Assembly: GCA_030760725.1 (NCBI GenBank)
Contig: JASWHV010000009.1
Coordinates: 91,872,780 to 91,936,779, forward strand
Length of the DNA stretch: 64,000 nt
Direction of reading: 5' to 3'
DNA from: Neostapfia colusana
Lineage: Eukaryota > Streptophyta > Magnoliopsida > Poales > Poaceae
Shown here in pieces: positions 22,007 through 33,131 of the stretch. Within the stretch, counting starts at the first letter, position 1; each line of letters starts with the position of its first letter. Both the position numbers and the translations under genes were made by a program. The notes beneath the pieces are model-generated. The model was given only the letters and a program-made list of their open reading frames with translations, was not told the origin of the DNA and did not search any database.

Positions 22007-22335
22007 CTTAGATCTTATCCCCACCATCCATGAAGAGATAGCGGCAGCCCAGAAAAATGATAAGGGTATGTTGCATTTGAGGAGACGAGTAGACAGCGGG
22101 GTGCTGAATTGTTTCCGGAAAGACGGAGACGGTGTTCTGTTGTTCTAAAAATAATAGGAGTAGACCATAACCCGGAACTACGGAAGAAAATCTTTGATGA
22201 GGCTCACTTGTCAAAGTTTTCGATTCACCCCGGCAGCAACAAGATGTATCAAGAGCTCAAAATCGAATTTTGGTGGACATAGATGAAGCGAGAGATTACT
22301 AAATATGTGTCCGAGTGCGATACATGCCGGAGGGT
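22007..22335 (+). pseudogene. Gypsy integrase fragment F, part 1
   Basis: Plus-strand coding remnant: region before integrase (HEEIAAAQKNDKGMLHL) and the N-terminal HHCC zinc finger (EAHLSKFSIHPGSNKMYQEL ... SECDTCRRV). A cluster of stops at about 22145-22160 and a TAG after FWWT show it is dead. The frame stops at CGGAGGGT, where element C is inserted, and resumes with the same codons at 58578. The upstream RT part is missing because copia E and its junction replace it. Confidence 0.82.
22331..22335. repeat. Target-site duplication of element C, left copy
   Basis: AGGGT directly left of the C LTR (TGCGATGCCC). The right copy AGGGT is at 58578-58582, after GTGTCACA. The two copies lie in the same integrase codons of fragment F. 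Confidence 0.9.
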
Positions 22336-23681
22336 TGCGATGCCCGGTCCCGTGAAAACGGATCCGAACTAATGCATATGTGTGCCCAGGATGTTCATCA
22401 CACATACACATGTAATCCACAAACTGAATTCAGAATATAACCACGAATAATAGGGTTTAAGTACTTTATTACATCAATCTCTAACTTCTCTTACTGCGGA
22501 AGTCTCTAACTTATTCTAGCAGCGGAAGTGTTCTACACGATAGCGGAAGCAAACTAAGCACAGATGCTGCTCCATCTTCAACTCCATCCCCACAGGCAAG
22601 TTGACGGTAGTTCGCACGCCTAATACTCCACATGATCTTCAAAATATTCTTCTCCTGTTGCTGATTATTAAGTAATAATGCAAGGTTGGGTACATGACGT
22701 ACTCAGAAAGTGCGGGAAAATATGATATCTAGATTTCAACAAGGTATGGAACAAAAAGGCTCATTGCAGAAATCATAGTTTATTTCTCAAAACATAATAA
22801 AACAACAACTACCTTTAAGTGAATTTAATCCCAACATGTATCCAATTAAACCAGTAACATACCTCCATCATGATTCTCCACTTTACATGTCTCATCCAGA
22901 CATTTCGCTTTCTCAACTTTTTCTCATACTCATAATAACCATCTCATGATCATATCCATCTCATGATCATATATCCGAACCAAAACTCATTGTCACAACT
23001 CAACAGTCCCAAAACCATTCTCATTACCAAGACTCAACAGTCCCGAAACCAAATTCCAAAGACCAAACCATACCAATAACCAAACCAAACATCCATTCTA
23101 AAAACCATCCCATATAATCATGTGAGTTGGCCAGACGCTTGTGACCGTAAACACGGCTATCATGATAGTTTTACACTCTTAAGAGGTGGCACCACTTTAC
23201 CAACAAGTTTGTGATTTCGTCACCCGTCGGCGACTACAGAACCTCCATTATACCAGTACACAACCGTTGGTGCATGGCCAAGAGATCACAAAATAGCCTT
23301 TACAAAGGTGCTACTAGATGTATGGACTCACTAAGGTTTCACCAGCAGGCTCGAATCACCATTCTCCCACCTACGGGCCCCCTCTTGTGCCATGCAGTTC
23401 CCATGGAAGCCCTCTCTCGACTCCCATTCCCCGCGCCATCCATGGTCCATAACAATCTAGCAACTTACCTAATTAGTCAGCTAAGCTGCACCCATAATTG
23501 GCCTTGTGGTGGCACTATTTTCCTAGCATGTGCTGGCATGAACCGGTCCTTAGATCTATGGCAAGTAAACCACCATCTCATTCTACCACATCCCCAAATA
23601 AAGCTTGCCTAGATCTCCCCTGATTCATGTACATTATCAACATTAAGTTCTCATTATCATTGTTCATATGAGTGTAGTAGC
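22336..23681 (-). repeat. 3' LTR of element C, left part
   Basis: Matches 54339-55680 of the 5' LTR, starting TGCGATGCCC against TGTGACGCCC. Interrupted at ...GTAGCT by copia D; the LTR resumes at 43883 with CTAGACACATT. Contains the inverted repeats CTATCATGATAG (23157-23168) and CTCTTAAGAG (23176-23185). The open frame 23211-23612 is antisense LTR sequence. Confidence 0.88.
23157..23185. repeat. Inverted-repeat pair in LTR of C
   Basis: CTATCATGATAG and CTCTTAAGAG, the element C versions of CTGTCATGACAG and CTCTGCAGAG in families A/B/S. The 5' LTR copy is at 55159-55187. Confidence 0.75.
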
Positions 23682-23724
23682 TACGGTCGAATTGCTAGAG
23701 TAGCGCATCGCCTATTTCCCTACA
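23682..23724 (+). repeat. Remnant of the 5' LTR of D
   Basis: 43 bp identical to the last 43 bp of the 3' LTR (TACGGTCGAATTGC ... TTCCCTACA). The first ~458 bp are missing. The left breakpoint shares TA with the LTR sequence, so a short-homology deletion is likely. Confidence 0.85.
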
Positions 23725-23725
23725 G

Positions 23726-23740
23726 TGGTATCAGAGCCGA
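23726..23740 (+). other. Primer-binding site of D
   Basis: TGGTATCAGAGCCGA one base after the LTR end, complementary to initiator Met tRNA. Confidence 0.85.
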
Positions 23741-24882
23741 CTTGCGTAGTTTTTGGTCTGGATCTTAGATGCGATCTATTGCAGAGAAGTTCATATGATG
23801 AATTTTTATTGTTCGGCTTTTGGGGTTTGGAATCGGTTAGAGTAGATTGCCATCATATGACTAAAGGATTAGTTCGTGCTCCTTCTCTGATGTGTGCGCA
23901 ATCTGTCCCTATCGGCTGGAATCACCATCGGGACTAATAGTGTACATAGCTAACAGATTGAGCCAACAGATCATGGTCATGTGTCGCAATCTTCTCGTGG
24001 ATAACCAGTCACAATGAAAATTTAGTCATTCTGAATGGCTCAGATTCGGGTTGATTTGATCAATTAAATGAAATTTTCATAGTGATTTCATAGATGTTAT
24101 CTATGTAATTCGATGAAAATTGAGCCATTCTGAATGGCTCATGGGATCGCCGTTGCTGTCTGCTATAGTGACATCATTAAGTTGTTTCGTGATAGACATT
24201 GTTCTACGCTTAACTTGTTTTTGCAGTGAATGATGTGAATAGTATGGCCTAAATGTGATGTGATGATCTGTGTGTAAAATTCGTGCAGCCTGCGTGTTGC
24301 GAATTTAATACAACCGGGTTGAGGTTGTCACATAATTGTATAACGACCTGCGTGTCACCCTGTGTTGCATGATCTCTCATGTAATTTATTTGATAGCTAT
24401 TAGATGTATTAGCTTCTTTTATATTCATTGAGAAACCTCAAGCATGATGGCGATGGTGATCACCATAAGAAGGGAGACATGGCGGTGTAGATCATGATGC
24501 AACCATGGTGATGGAGACCACTATGATCCTAAAGGCCATACTATTCATAGATACGATATGATCGTATGCCTGTGATGTTTTACTATTCTTTTCATGCTTT
24601 TCATACGGTGGATGTTTTGTCATGATAGAATAGCTTCCCTCGGAAAAGTTGAGTATTTGATGCCATTTACCTATAGCTGCACCTATGTTGTTTTGATCGT
24701 TGTATGGTAGGTTTGCCAAAGCAAAATACCGTCATCTATCATAATAAATAGGGTGAATGTTGGACATTCACATGCATAGTATTGTTTTACTCAACAAAGC
24801 TATCAAAACGGTTTTGGGCTTTATGGCATTGTGTTGGGAACCGGGGCATTGGATGTCACCCAACAAACAAGAATCATATAGA
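23741..24882 (+). other. Leader of copia D with hairpins
   Basis: Non-coding leader between the primer-binding site and the insertion point of B; it continues at 37557-37768 up to gag. It holds two copies of CATTCTGAATGGCTCA (24027-24042 and 24126-24141). The second lies in a perfect stem of nine pairs (TGAGCCATT / AATGGCTCA) around CTG at 24121-24141; the first forms a similar stem with one G.U pair and one mismatch. A perfect 14-bp palindrome ATGGTGATCACCAT is at 24453-24466. No open frame of note. Confidence 0.6.
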
Positions 24883-26561
24883 GATATTGTCACACCCGGT
24901 TTTTCCGAAGAACAACCAAGTGAATATCACATGTATGCCAGGATCATTTTCTCATACACGTGATGACAAATAGTGAAGCATCATTTATTACAAGCCAGGT
25001 GTCGAATATAATTAAGTCTTACATAGTAAATGTCTCGATGGACAATAATAAGTTTATCACAAGTAAATAAACTAGCAGCGGAATATTATTCTTTAGGGCT
25101 CCATCACAGGCGTTACCCGGGGGGTCTTCATGAACCTAAAAACCTTCCTCGGGTCCAAAATCTTGGTCATTATACACCACCTCATTATCTTGACCTGAGC
25201 AGCAATATAAACCAACAAATATGCAAGGTTGAGTACCAATGGTACTCAGCAAGTGTGGGAAAATTTATATCATGCATGGCTAGAACAAGGAGAGGTTGAA
25301 CTCATGGTTAAAGCACTACGCAATTAATACCTATCACCTTAGCTTATTAAGCACCTACATTACTACACAAGTGAAATGGTCCCAATCTCCCATCCCATCA
25401 TCATAATCCAATAACCATAACATCATTTCCAATGTTAAGCTTCCCGCTTAACTTCCAAAACTATCAATCCTCTAATCATGAATAAGTCCAGGCCGCTCTT
25501 GACCGTGAGCACGGCTGTCAAGACAGTTTTGACTCTGCAGAGTTTGTACCACTGTACCCACATGTAGTGATTTCATCCCCCGTTGCCGGGTGGACTAAAA
25601 GAACCTCCATTATGCCAGTGGCTACGATCCACATTCACACTTCCCAGGTGTGCAGCCAGGAGATCACTACGAAGCCTTTACAAAGGGATTCCCGACGAGC
25701 GTGGGCCCACTGAGGTTTCACCCCTAACAGCATACAAGAGGCTCCAACCCCGCTGCAGTGGCCCCCTCTTGAGCCTTGCGGTTCATATGGTAGTCCAGAT
25801 GACACCTATTCCCCGCACCATCCAACACACCCATACTACGCCGGGGATACACCTAATTAATTGGCCAAGCTGCCCCATCTCAGCATGTGGTTGGCACTGT
25901 AAAGCCGGGTTACATGCTCCATGAACCGGTCCTTAGGATCCAGGCAAGTACTAAACACAAACCCAAGTCTCGTGCACCCAGCACACAACCAAAACATCCA
26001 ACTTGCCTTGATCCCTACCTCTACATAACTCACAATATCTCATTCAAGAGTATGGTAGAATAAACTGATGATCTCATATCCCAAATATCCCATTCTAAGC
26101 ATGGCTAAGCATAAGCATGTAAATAAATGACATGACAAAATAAATCCCAACCCAAGCTACAAGGAAACAAGGTAATGCAATTCTAGGGAAACTTTCCTAG
26201 CATGGGTTTCATATTTAACTTGACAATGCAGATAATTCTATCTACACATCCTAGCATAGGATCAAAGTGGTCAAGGACACTTGCCTCCTTCTTGCTGCTC
26301 TTGAAATGGGTAGTCCTGATCTTGGAAAGGAATAACTTGCTCTTGAACAGGTTCTACTTCATACCATCACACTTAGCAAAAGAAAAACAACAATCATAAG
26401 ACATAGTTCACACTTCTTACTTCATACAAACCACACATTCACCTTTATGAAATTCATTCACCATTATATGGGTTGTGGTTACTTTGTGTGTTGATCTGTG
26501 GCTTGCATACACTTTTATTTATATGATTCCTACTTTGGTGTTCATATTTATACTTACGTAC

Positions 26562-26592
<31 letters not shown>
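26562..26592. repeat. (TA)n(TG)n microsatellite in the 3' LTR of B
   Basis: Alternating TA run followed by TG repeats. The partner in the 5' LTR (about 35807-35829) is several units shorter, one of the few differences between the two LTRs. Confidence 0.85.
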
Positions 26593-27902
26593 TTCAGTTT
26601 TAAATAAATTCCTTATATTAAACTACCAAGTATGTATGAAAAGTATTTTTCTTCTCCATATGTGCCTTCATAATTTCTATCAACCCTAAACTGAATTCTT
26701 TGGATTTTAGAAACTCCATTTATCATTTGCTAGTTGCTATATTTTCAGATTTATTCTCCTATGCATAAATGTGTATTTTATAATGAAATTAGTAATACAC
26801 ATCATCTAAACAGAATAGGTTCTGGTTCTAAATAATTTAATAACATATTTTGACCTTGGCCTCTGATGTAAACTATTTCATAATTATTTTCCCTATTTTT
26901 CTATAGCTATTCTTTACTTAAATATGTGTCCCTATACTAAATAAATGTGAATAACAAATAAAACAGATTCATTTCAGCCCAAAATATAGTTTTATCTCAC
27001 TCCAAGGTTTTCTAAGTACTGAGAAAGTTTTTAATTAATCTTGACAATTATGTTTGTCCCACTTTTTAATTTTTAAATACTAGTCACATATTCAATTTTC
27101 TAAATTAAATACTAAACAGGGCTAAAATAATGAACTTACCCCATTACAGGGTCTATAATATTATTTTCATAATTTCCAGGGGTCTAGCTACACTTATCAG
27201 AGGTGTTTTTCCTAATTTTTATTAAGTCCAGGGGCTAAAACTGATTTTTAAATGAATTTACATGATTTTCTGGAGTTCCAGGGGCTAGATCTGAAGTTTC
27301 CGGGGCTAGCTCTTATTTCCCGAGAACCCCAGGGGGTAGCACGTAAGAATTCCAGTCTTTATAACGCGGGGCTGACGTGGACCGTCCGATTTTAAACCGA
27401 CGGCTGAGATTATAACATCGAACCGGTACGCGGGGTTTTAAAGTCTACCGTGCGATTTAAAATAAACGGCGCACAAGCGGCCACGTCGCTCTGATCGAGC
27501 GCGGGCGGCGTCGCCGGCGGCGCACGGCGGCGGGAAGCGGCGATCTCGCCGGAAAGTTTCGGATCCTCGAGAATTCTGCCTAAAACTGTGATCTTATGGC
27601 ATAGATCGGTAGAGGGGAGGTCAGGGATCTCACCTCGGGGGTTTTCTCGAGCTCGGGGGTCCTGGAAAGTGCTCGGCGGCGAGGTCCGAGGCAAAACCAC
27701 GGCGAAGCTCGTCGGCGCTGGGTTTTCACCGTAAGTCTCCGAGTTTTCTGCACCTGCAAAGTTCCCCGGAGGCGGTGGATCAAGACCAGCGAGTTAGATC
27801 AGAGTTTCCGAGCTTAGATCGGCCAGAATTCACCGGCGAAGTCTCGGTGCTCACCGGAGTGAAAATCGGCGATCGCGTGAGCAAAACCGATCGGGTTTGG
27901 GG

Positions 27903-27910
27903 TTTTTATA
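27903..27910 (-). promoter_or_regulatory. TATA box of the 3' LTR of B
   Basis: TATAAAAA on the minus strand within GC-rich U3. The same box lies at 37140-37147 in the 5' LTR. Confidence 0.7.
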
Positions 27911-28317
27911 GCCGGGGGAGGGCGGTGGGTCTGTTGCGATCGAGTTTGATTCGTCTGGGACCGGAATTCGGGCCGATGGACGCGGTTTCCAATCGGTTAA
28001 GATCGAGCGCGCGCGGTAGAGTCCGGGGTCGCGGGGTTAGGGATGACAGGTGGGTCCCACCCGTCTGTGAGAGACAGCGCGGGCCCGCGGGGGCGGGCTG
28101 GCGCAGGGGAAATTGGGCCGGCTGGCGGGTTTCGGCCCACTGGCCGGTTTTTTTCCTGTTTCTCTTTTTCTTTTTCCATTTCTTTTCTGTTTTGAGTCTA
28201 ATTTGAATTCCAGTTTGAATTTGAATTTTTGCAAAACATGCAACACGTCCAAAAATTTTTAAATTCCCCTCTGAACATGGTTTAGAGTTTTGAATCAAGA
28301 TTTGGGGTGTTACAGCT

Positions 28318-28333
28318 CTACCCCCCTTAAAAG
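28318..28333 (-). other. Polypurine tract of element B
   Basis: The minus strand reads TCTTTTAAGGGGGGTAG immediately upstream of the 3' LTR. Confidence 0.82.
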
Positions 28334-28359
28334 AAATCTCGTCCTCGTGATTGGTGTTT

Positions 28360-31300
28360 CTAAGAAAACAATTCCGGAAATTGTGCCTTGAGCTCATCTT
28401 CCCGTTCCCAGGTGGCTTCCTCTTCTGAGTGATGCTTCCACTGCACCTTGCACATCCGGATTCTTTTATTTCTGGTGAGGCGTTCCATCGTCTCCAAAAT
28501 CTTGTATGGTTGCTCGGAATAAGACAAATCCTCAGCTACATCCACTTCATTCATGGGTAACACCTCTTCAGGCGTCCTCAGACATTTCTTGAGTTGTGAC
28601 ACATGGAACACATCGTGCACGTCCGATAGATGAACCGGTAACTCTAGTTGGTACGCCACTTCGCCTTTTCTTTCCAAAACTTGAAAGGGTCCGATGTATC
28701 GAGGTGACAACTTCCCTTTTAACTTGAACCGACGAAGTCCTCTGATAGGGGACACCTTGAGATAAACATAGTCTCCCACGTTGAAAACGAGCTCTCTTCT
28801 TCGTACATCAGCATAACTCTTCTGGCGTGTTTGTGCTATCCTCAAGTTGTTGCGAATCTCCCTCACCTTCGCCTCGGCTTCTTGTAGCACTTCTGGACCA
28901 AACACTTTACTTTCTACTGTTTGGTTCCAAAATAAGGGAGTTCTGCACTTCCTTCCATACAAAGCTTCAAATGGTGACATCTTCATACTAGCTTGATAAC
29001 TGTTGTTATAGGAAAACTCCGCATACGGTAAGTTCTTGTCCCAACTCCTATTGTTTTTGAGTGCACATGCCCTTAACATATCTTCAAGGATCTGATTGGT
29101 TCTCTCCGTCTGCCCGTCAGTTTGGGGATGATAGGCAGAGCTGAAGTTCAGATGGGTTCCCATGGTTTCATGCAACTTCTGCCAAAACCTCGAGGTGAAC
29201 TGTGTCCCTCGGTCCGACACTATCTTCTTCGGCACTCCATGGTAACACACGATCCTTGACATGTACAACTCTGCCAATTTGGATCCGCTGTAGCTTTCTT
29301 TCACGGGGATGAAATGAGCTACCTTGGTTAGCCTATCAATAATGACCCATATTGAATCATACCCGGATTGGGTCCTAGGCAATCCCACGACAAAATCCAT
29401 GCTGATTTCTTCCCACTTCCATTCAGGCACTTTGAGTGGTTGCAGCAATCCCGCGGGTCGTTGATGTTCTGCTTTCACCAACTGACATGTGTCACATAGG
29501 GCAACATGTTCCGCGACATCTCGCTTCATGCCATACCACCAATACCTGCTCTTGAGGTCCTGGTACATCTTCGTACTCCCAGGATGAATGGAATAGTCAG
29601 AATCGTGAGCCTCCTTCAAAATTAATTTACGGATCTCCTTTACTTCTGGCACACAGATCCTTTTCCCGTGCCACACCGTTCCTTGTTCATCCTCTCTAAA
29701 ACCAGGAGCTTTATTTTCCTTGATGAGCTGTCTGATCTCTTGTATCTTCTCATCATTCTTTTGGCCCTCGCGTATGTCTTGCTCAAGTGTGGAGTCCACT
29801 TCCATGGCGATGGCTTCACCACTATTTACTAGACATAGATTGAGCCTTATAACCTCGTCCTTCAATTCTGCAGGCATGTCCTTCAAGCTCAACTTATTGA
29901 CCTGCACTTTCCGACTCAAAGCATCGGCCACGACGTTTGCTTTCCCGGGATGATAGTTGATGCCCACATCAAAGTCATTGATTAGCTCTAACCATCTCTT
30001 TTGTTTGAGGTTGAGATCTGGCTGTGTGAATATGTACTTCAAACTCTTATGATCCGTATATATCTCTGTCCTTTTCACCATCAAATAGTGCCGCCAAATT
30101 TTCAACGCGTGTACCACTGCAGCTAGTTCCAGGTCATGTGTAGGATAGTTCTTCTCGTGCTTCCGAAGCTGCCGGGATGCATATGCCACGACATGTCCTT
30201 CTTGCATGAGAACACATCCCAACCCGTTTCCAGAGGCATCGCAGTACACTGTGAAATTCTTCTGCATATCTGGCATAACCAACACTGGGGCTGTTGTCAA
30301 TCTCTTCTTTAGCTCCTGAAAGCTCGTATCGCATTGTGGCGTCCAGGTGAATGTGATTCCCTTTTCCAACAGTTTGGTGAGAGGTCTCGAGATCTTGAAG
30401 AATCCCTCAATAAACCGTCGATAGTATCCAGCCAATCCCAAAAAGCTTCGAACTTCCCCGACATTTTCAGGGGTTTTCCACTTCTGGATATCTTCGATTT
30501 TGGCGGGATCTACGGAGATTCCTCCCTCCGAGATTATATGTCCTAAAAAGGGAACTCTCTTCAGCCAAAACTCACACTTGCTCAACTTAGCATATAGTTG
30601 GTGTTCTCTCAGCCTCTGTAACACCAACCTTAGATGTTTCTCATGTTCTTCTTCATCTTTGGAGAAGACGAGAATATCATCTATGAAAACCACCACAAAT
30701 TTGTCCAGATATTCCATGAATACCTTGTTCATGAGGTACATGAAATATGCCGGGGCATTGGTTAGCCCGAAAGGCATGACAGTGTATTCATACAGTCCGT
30801 ACCGAGATACGAAAGCTGTCTTGGGAATATCAGATTGCCTTATCTTGAGTTGGTGGTATCCCGACCTGAGATCAATTTTCGAGAACACACAAGCTCCCCT
30901 CAACTGATCAAACAAGTCTTCAATGCGGGGTAATGGGTACTTGTTCTTGATGGTTACCTCATTCAAGGCACGGTAATCCACGCATAACCTTTGGGTTCCG
31001 TCTTTCTTGGGCACAAATATCACCGGAGCTCCCCATGGTGAGGAACTAGGGCGAATATACACCTTCTCCATCAATTCTCTCAAATGATCCTTGAGCTCTT
31101 CTAGCTGCTTGGAGTCCATTCGATAAGGTCTCTTGTATATCGGGGCTGTTCCCGATACTAGCTCAATTGCGAATTCCACGTCACGGTCGGGAGGCATACC
31201 TGGCAACTCCTCCGGAAAAACATCTGGATATTCCCTGATAGTCCTGATTTCCTCAACTTTCACCTCCACTTGATTTAATTTAATGTCCCTCCTAGGCTCA

Positions 31301-32223
31301 TGTATTGTTATGAACTTTACTCTGGTGCCACTGGGGTGAGTTAGTTCCACCGTTCTGGTCGAACAATGGATGATTCCTTTATGTTTGGTCAACCAATCCA
31401 TACCCAAAATAATATCTATCCCTTGTGAATCTATCACTATGAGGTTAGCCGTAAATACTACCCCATTAATGTCTAGGCTCACTTTGGGACACACTTGTCT
31501 TGTCCTTATTTCTCCACCTGGAGAGTTTACGGCTAGCATATGGTTCATTTGTGTGGTTGCTAGGTCATGCTTCTTAACAAACCCTTGAGCAATGAACGAG
31601 TGGGTAGCACCAGAATCAAACAGCAGAGTTGCAAGATGTAAATTGGCAGGAAACTTACCAACTACCACGTCGGGTGCCTCTTGTGCTTCCTCCATAGTGA
31701 CGTGGTTTACCCGTCCCCTCATTACATTCTGCTGCTGTGGCTGCGTGGGCTTCTTCTTTGGGCACTTATGGGCGTAGTGCCCCACTTCACCGCAGCTAAA
31801 ACATTGCACCCCAACCTTAGGTGCCTGGCCTTTGTTGTCTTGGGGTTGGTTTGGAGGTCCTTGCACTGCTGGTCGAGGGGGATATGCGGGGCGAGGCTGC
31901 TGTACAAACTGACGTTGCGGCTGTGCTGGTGCTGCGGGAGGCCTGTAGTTTGGGTTGTACCCTCTTGGTGCTGAATAGGGTACCGCAGCACGGCTCGTCT
32001 GCCCCGTAGGTTGCTGCATCATACGTGGGCGGGTGTTGCTCCCTGAGGCTTGATGTGACCACCCAGCCTTCCTCTTATTCTCATTTTCCAGGGCCTTTAG
32101 TTTTCTTTTCCACCACAAATGCTCTGTCCACCATCTTTTGAAAGCTCTCATACTCATTTGAGGACATTGCACACTGCATTTCTGCGGTAAGCCCTTCCAC
32201 GAAACAATCTTGTTTCTGCTCAT
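28360..32223 (-). CDS. pol of element B (PR-RT-RH-IN-chromodomain)
   Basis: Open frame of 1287 codons. The true gag-derived reading begins near KRKLKALENENKRK (residue ~40); residues before it come from an out-of-frame overlap with gag. In order: zinc knuckle CFSCGEVGHYAHKC (~144); aspartic protease LLFDSGATHSFI (~204) and LGMDWLTKHKG; RT with VMPFGLTN and FIDD (~514); RNase H YCDASGNGLG (~659); integrase HHCC zinc finger ending CDTCQLVK (~911); core residues in MDFVVGLPRTQSGYDS, SDRGTQFTSRFW (~1003) and TDGQTERTNQ (~1038); chromodomain-like end YKILETMERLTRNKRIRM ... ATWERE (~1226-1280). All catalytic motifs look complete. In the related copy A, gag and pol share one frame; here a one-base insertion in an A-rich run at about 32096-32112 separates them. 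Confidence 0.93.
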   Translation of the reverse strand: MSRNKIVSWKGLPQKCSVQCPQMSMRAFKRWWTEHLWWKRKLKALENENKRKAGWSHQASGSNTRPRMMQQPTGQTSRAAVPYSAPRGYNPNYRPPAAPAQPQRQFVQQPRPAYPPRPAVQGPPNQPQDNKGQAPKVGVQCFSCGEVGHYAHKCPKKKPTQPQQQNVMRGRVNHVTMEEAQEAPDVVVGKFPANLHLATLLFDSGATHSFIAQGFVKKHDLATTQMNHMLAVNSPGGEIRTRQVCPKVSLDINGVVFTANLIVIDSQGIDIILGMDWLTKHKGIIHCSTRTVELTHPSGTRVKFITIHEPRRDIKLNQVEVKVEEIRTIREYPDVFPEELPGMPPDRDVEFAIELVSGTAPIYKRPYRMDSKQLEELKDHLRELMEKVYIRPSSSPWGAPVIFVPKKDGTQRLCVDYRALNEVTIKNKYPLPRIEDLFDQLRGACVFSKIDLRSGYHQLKIRQSDIPKTAFVSRYGLYEYTVMPFGLTNAPAYFMYLMNKVFMEYLDKFVVVFIDDILVFSKDEEEHEKHLRLVLQRLREHQLYAKLSKCEFWLKRVPFLGHIISEGGISVDPAKIEDIQKWKTPENVGEVRSFLGLAGYYRRFIEGFFKISRPLTKLLEKGITFTWTPQCDTSFQELKKRLTTAPVLVMPDMQKNFTVYCDASGNGLGCVLMQEGHVVAYASRQLRKHEKNYPTHDLELAAVVHALKIWRHYLMVKRTEIYTDHKSLKYIFTQPDLNLKQKRWLELINDFDVGINYHPGKANVVADALSRKVQVNKLSLKDMPAELKDEVIRLNLCLVNSGEAIAMEVDSTLEQDIREGQKNDEKIQEIRQLIKENKAPGFREDEQGTVWHGKRICVPEVKEIRKLILKEAHDSDYSIHPGSTKMYQDLKSRYWWYGMKRDVAEHVALCDTCQLVKAEHQRPAGLLQPLKVPEWKWEEISMDFVVGLPRTQSGYDSIWVIIDRLTKVAHFIPVKESYSGSKLAELYMSRIVCYHGVPKKIVSDRGTQFTSRFWQKLHETMGTHLNFSSAYHPQTDGQTERTNQILEDMLRACALKNNRSWDKNLPYAEFSYNNSYQASMKMSPFEALYGRKCRTPLFWNQTVESKVFGPEVLQEAEAKVREIRNNLRIAQTRQKSYADVRRRELVFNVGDYVYLKVSPIRGLRRFKLKGKLSPRYIGPFQVLERKGEVAYQLELPVHLSDVHDVFHVSQLKKCLRTPEEVLPMNEVDVAEDLSYSEQPYKILETMERLTRNKRIRMCKVQWKHHSEEEATWEREDELKAQFPELFS

Positions 32224-32830
32224 CAGTCTCTATGTCCCGTGGGGCATAACGGGATAGTTGAGTGAATTTAGTGAGGTATTCCCTCACCGTCATGTTTCCC
32301 TGCTGCAGTCCCAAAAACTCCTTCCTCTTGTTTTTGAGTTCACCTCTTGGGATGTAGTGGTTGCGGAAGCTACGCTTGAACTCTTCCCAAGTGATGCTCT
32401 CAGGGTCATGATGGGCGGCCGCGTAGGCGGTCCACCAATCAGCAGCAGGTCCATGCAATTGATGAGAGGCAAACAGCACCCTCTCATACCCTTGGCACTG
32501 TATGATCCTCATCTTACTTTCAATGGTCTTCAGCCAATCATCTGCCTCCAGAGGTTCAGCAGCACTTGCAAACTTTGGAGGTTGAGTTCCTAGGAACTCA
32601 CTCAAACTTGGTTGGCGTGGTGCAGCTTGTGGAGGTGGAACTTGATGCAAGTTGGCCACCACTTGAGTCAAGTTCTGGATGAGCTGATTTTGATTCTCCA
32701 GCATTTGGTGGAGAGGGTCAACTTCTTCACGGCGACCACCCCGGTCCTGGCCTCCAGAAAGATGAGGGTTGCATGCCTCATCATTGTTGTTGGCGGGGTT
32801 GGCAGCACGTCCTTTTCCTCTTCCGGCCAT
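32081..32830 (-). CDS. gag of element B
   Basis: Starts MAGRGKGRAANPANNNDEA at 32830. Contains the gypsy gag core (LSEFLGTQPPKFASAAEPLE, DDWLKTIESKMRI, LHGPAADWWTAY, WEEFKRSFRNHYIPRG, GNMTVREYLTKFTQLSRYAP), the structural capsid-like part of the particle. The frame ends ...VVEKKTKGPGK after the one-base insertion; in copy A the homologous frame passes straight through to pol. The start follows CTGCCAG on the minus strand, so an AG stands directly before the ATG. Confidence 0.9.
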   Translation of the reverse strand: MAGRGKGRAANPANNNDEACNPHLSGGQDRGGRREEVDPLHQMLENQNQLIQNLTQVVANLHQVPPPQAAPRQPSLSEFLGTQPPKFASAAEPLEADDWLKTIESKMRIIQCQGYERVLFASHQLHGPAADWWTAYAAAHHDPESITWEEFKRSFRNHYIPRGELKNKRKEFLGLQQGNMTVREYLTKFTQLSRYAPRDIETDEQKQDCFVEGLTAEMQCAMSSNEYESFQKMVDRAFVVEKKTKGPGK

Positions 32831-33131
32831 CTGGCAGAATCAACCAATGTTAATTTGAAAGCATTTAGTATCATCTTACTACTTTCACTTGTTTGTGCTT
32901 TGAAGTGTTGAAGCTTTGTTAAAATTTTACAAGGGTTTATATCTCACACCAAACAAATGCACTATTATTTCCTGTGGGTTTACACACCAAAGCAAAACAA
33001 TTCGAAGACGAGGCTGTGGATAATTGCTCATGGCTTCCACAACTCACGTCACACACCAAGCATTATCACACCATTAACTACGTAACGACTCGACTACTCG
33101 ACCTCTTGCTAGCTAGGGGAAAGACTCTACA
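32831..33131 (-). other. Spacer between ORF0 and gag in element B
   Basis: AT-rich 300-bp gap without an open frame. It ends TTGATTCTGCCAG against the gag ATG, a weak acceptor-like tract. Confidence 0.5.

Larger units (their letters stand above)
24888..28314 (-). repeat. 3' LTR of element B (3427 bp)
   Basis: TGTCACACCC ... GGGTGTTACA on the plus strand. Contains the inverted-repeat block near 25503-25543 (middle repeat CTGTCAAGACAG, third ACTCTGCAGAGT), a (TA)n(TG)n tract at 26562-26592 and GC-rich U3 at 27300-28180. Open frames inside (25583-25924, 27410-28206) are LTR sequence on one or other strand. Confidence 0.93.

Noticed and set aside
32081..32223. Programmed frameshift between gag and pol in element B
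   Set aside because: Element A of the same family has a continuous gag-pol frame at this point, so one extra base in B is more simply a mutation. Kept as a check, not a call.
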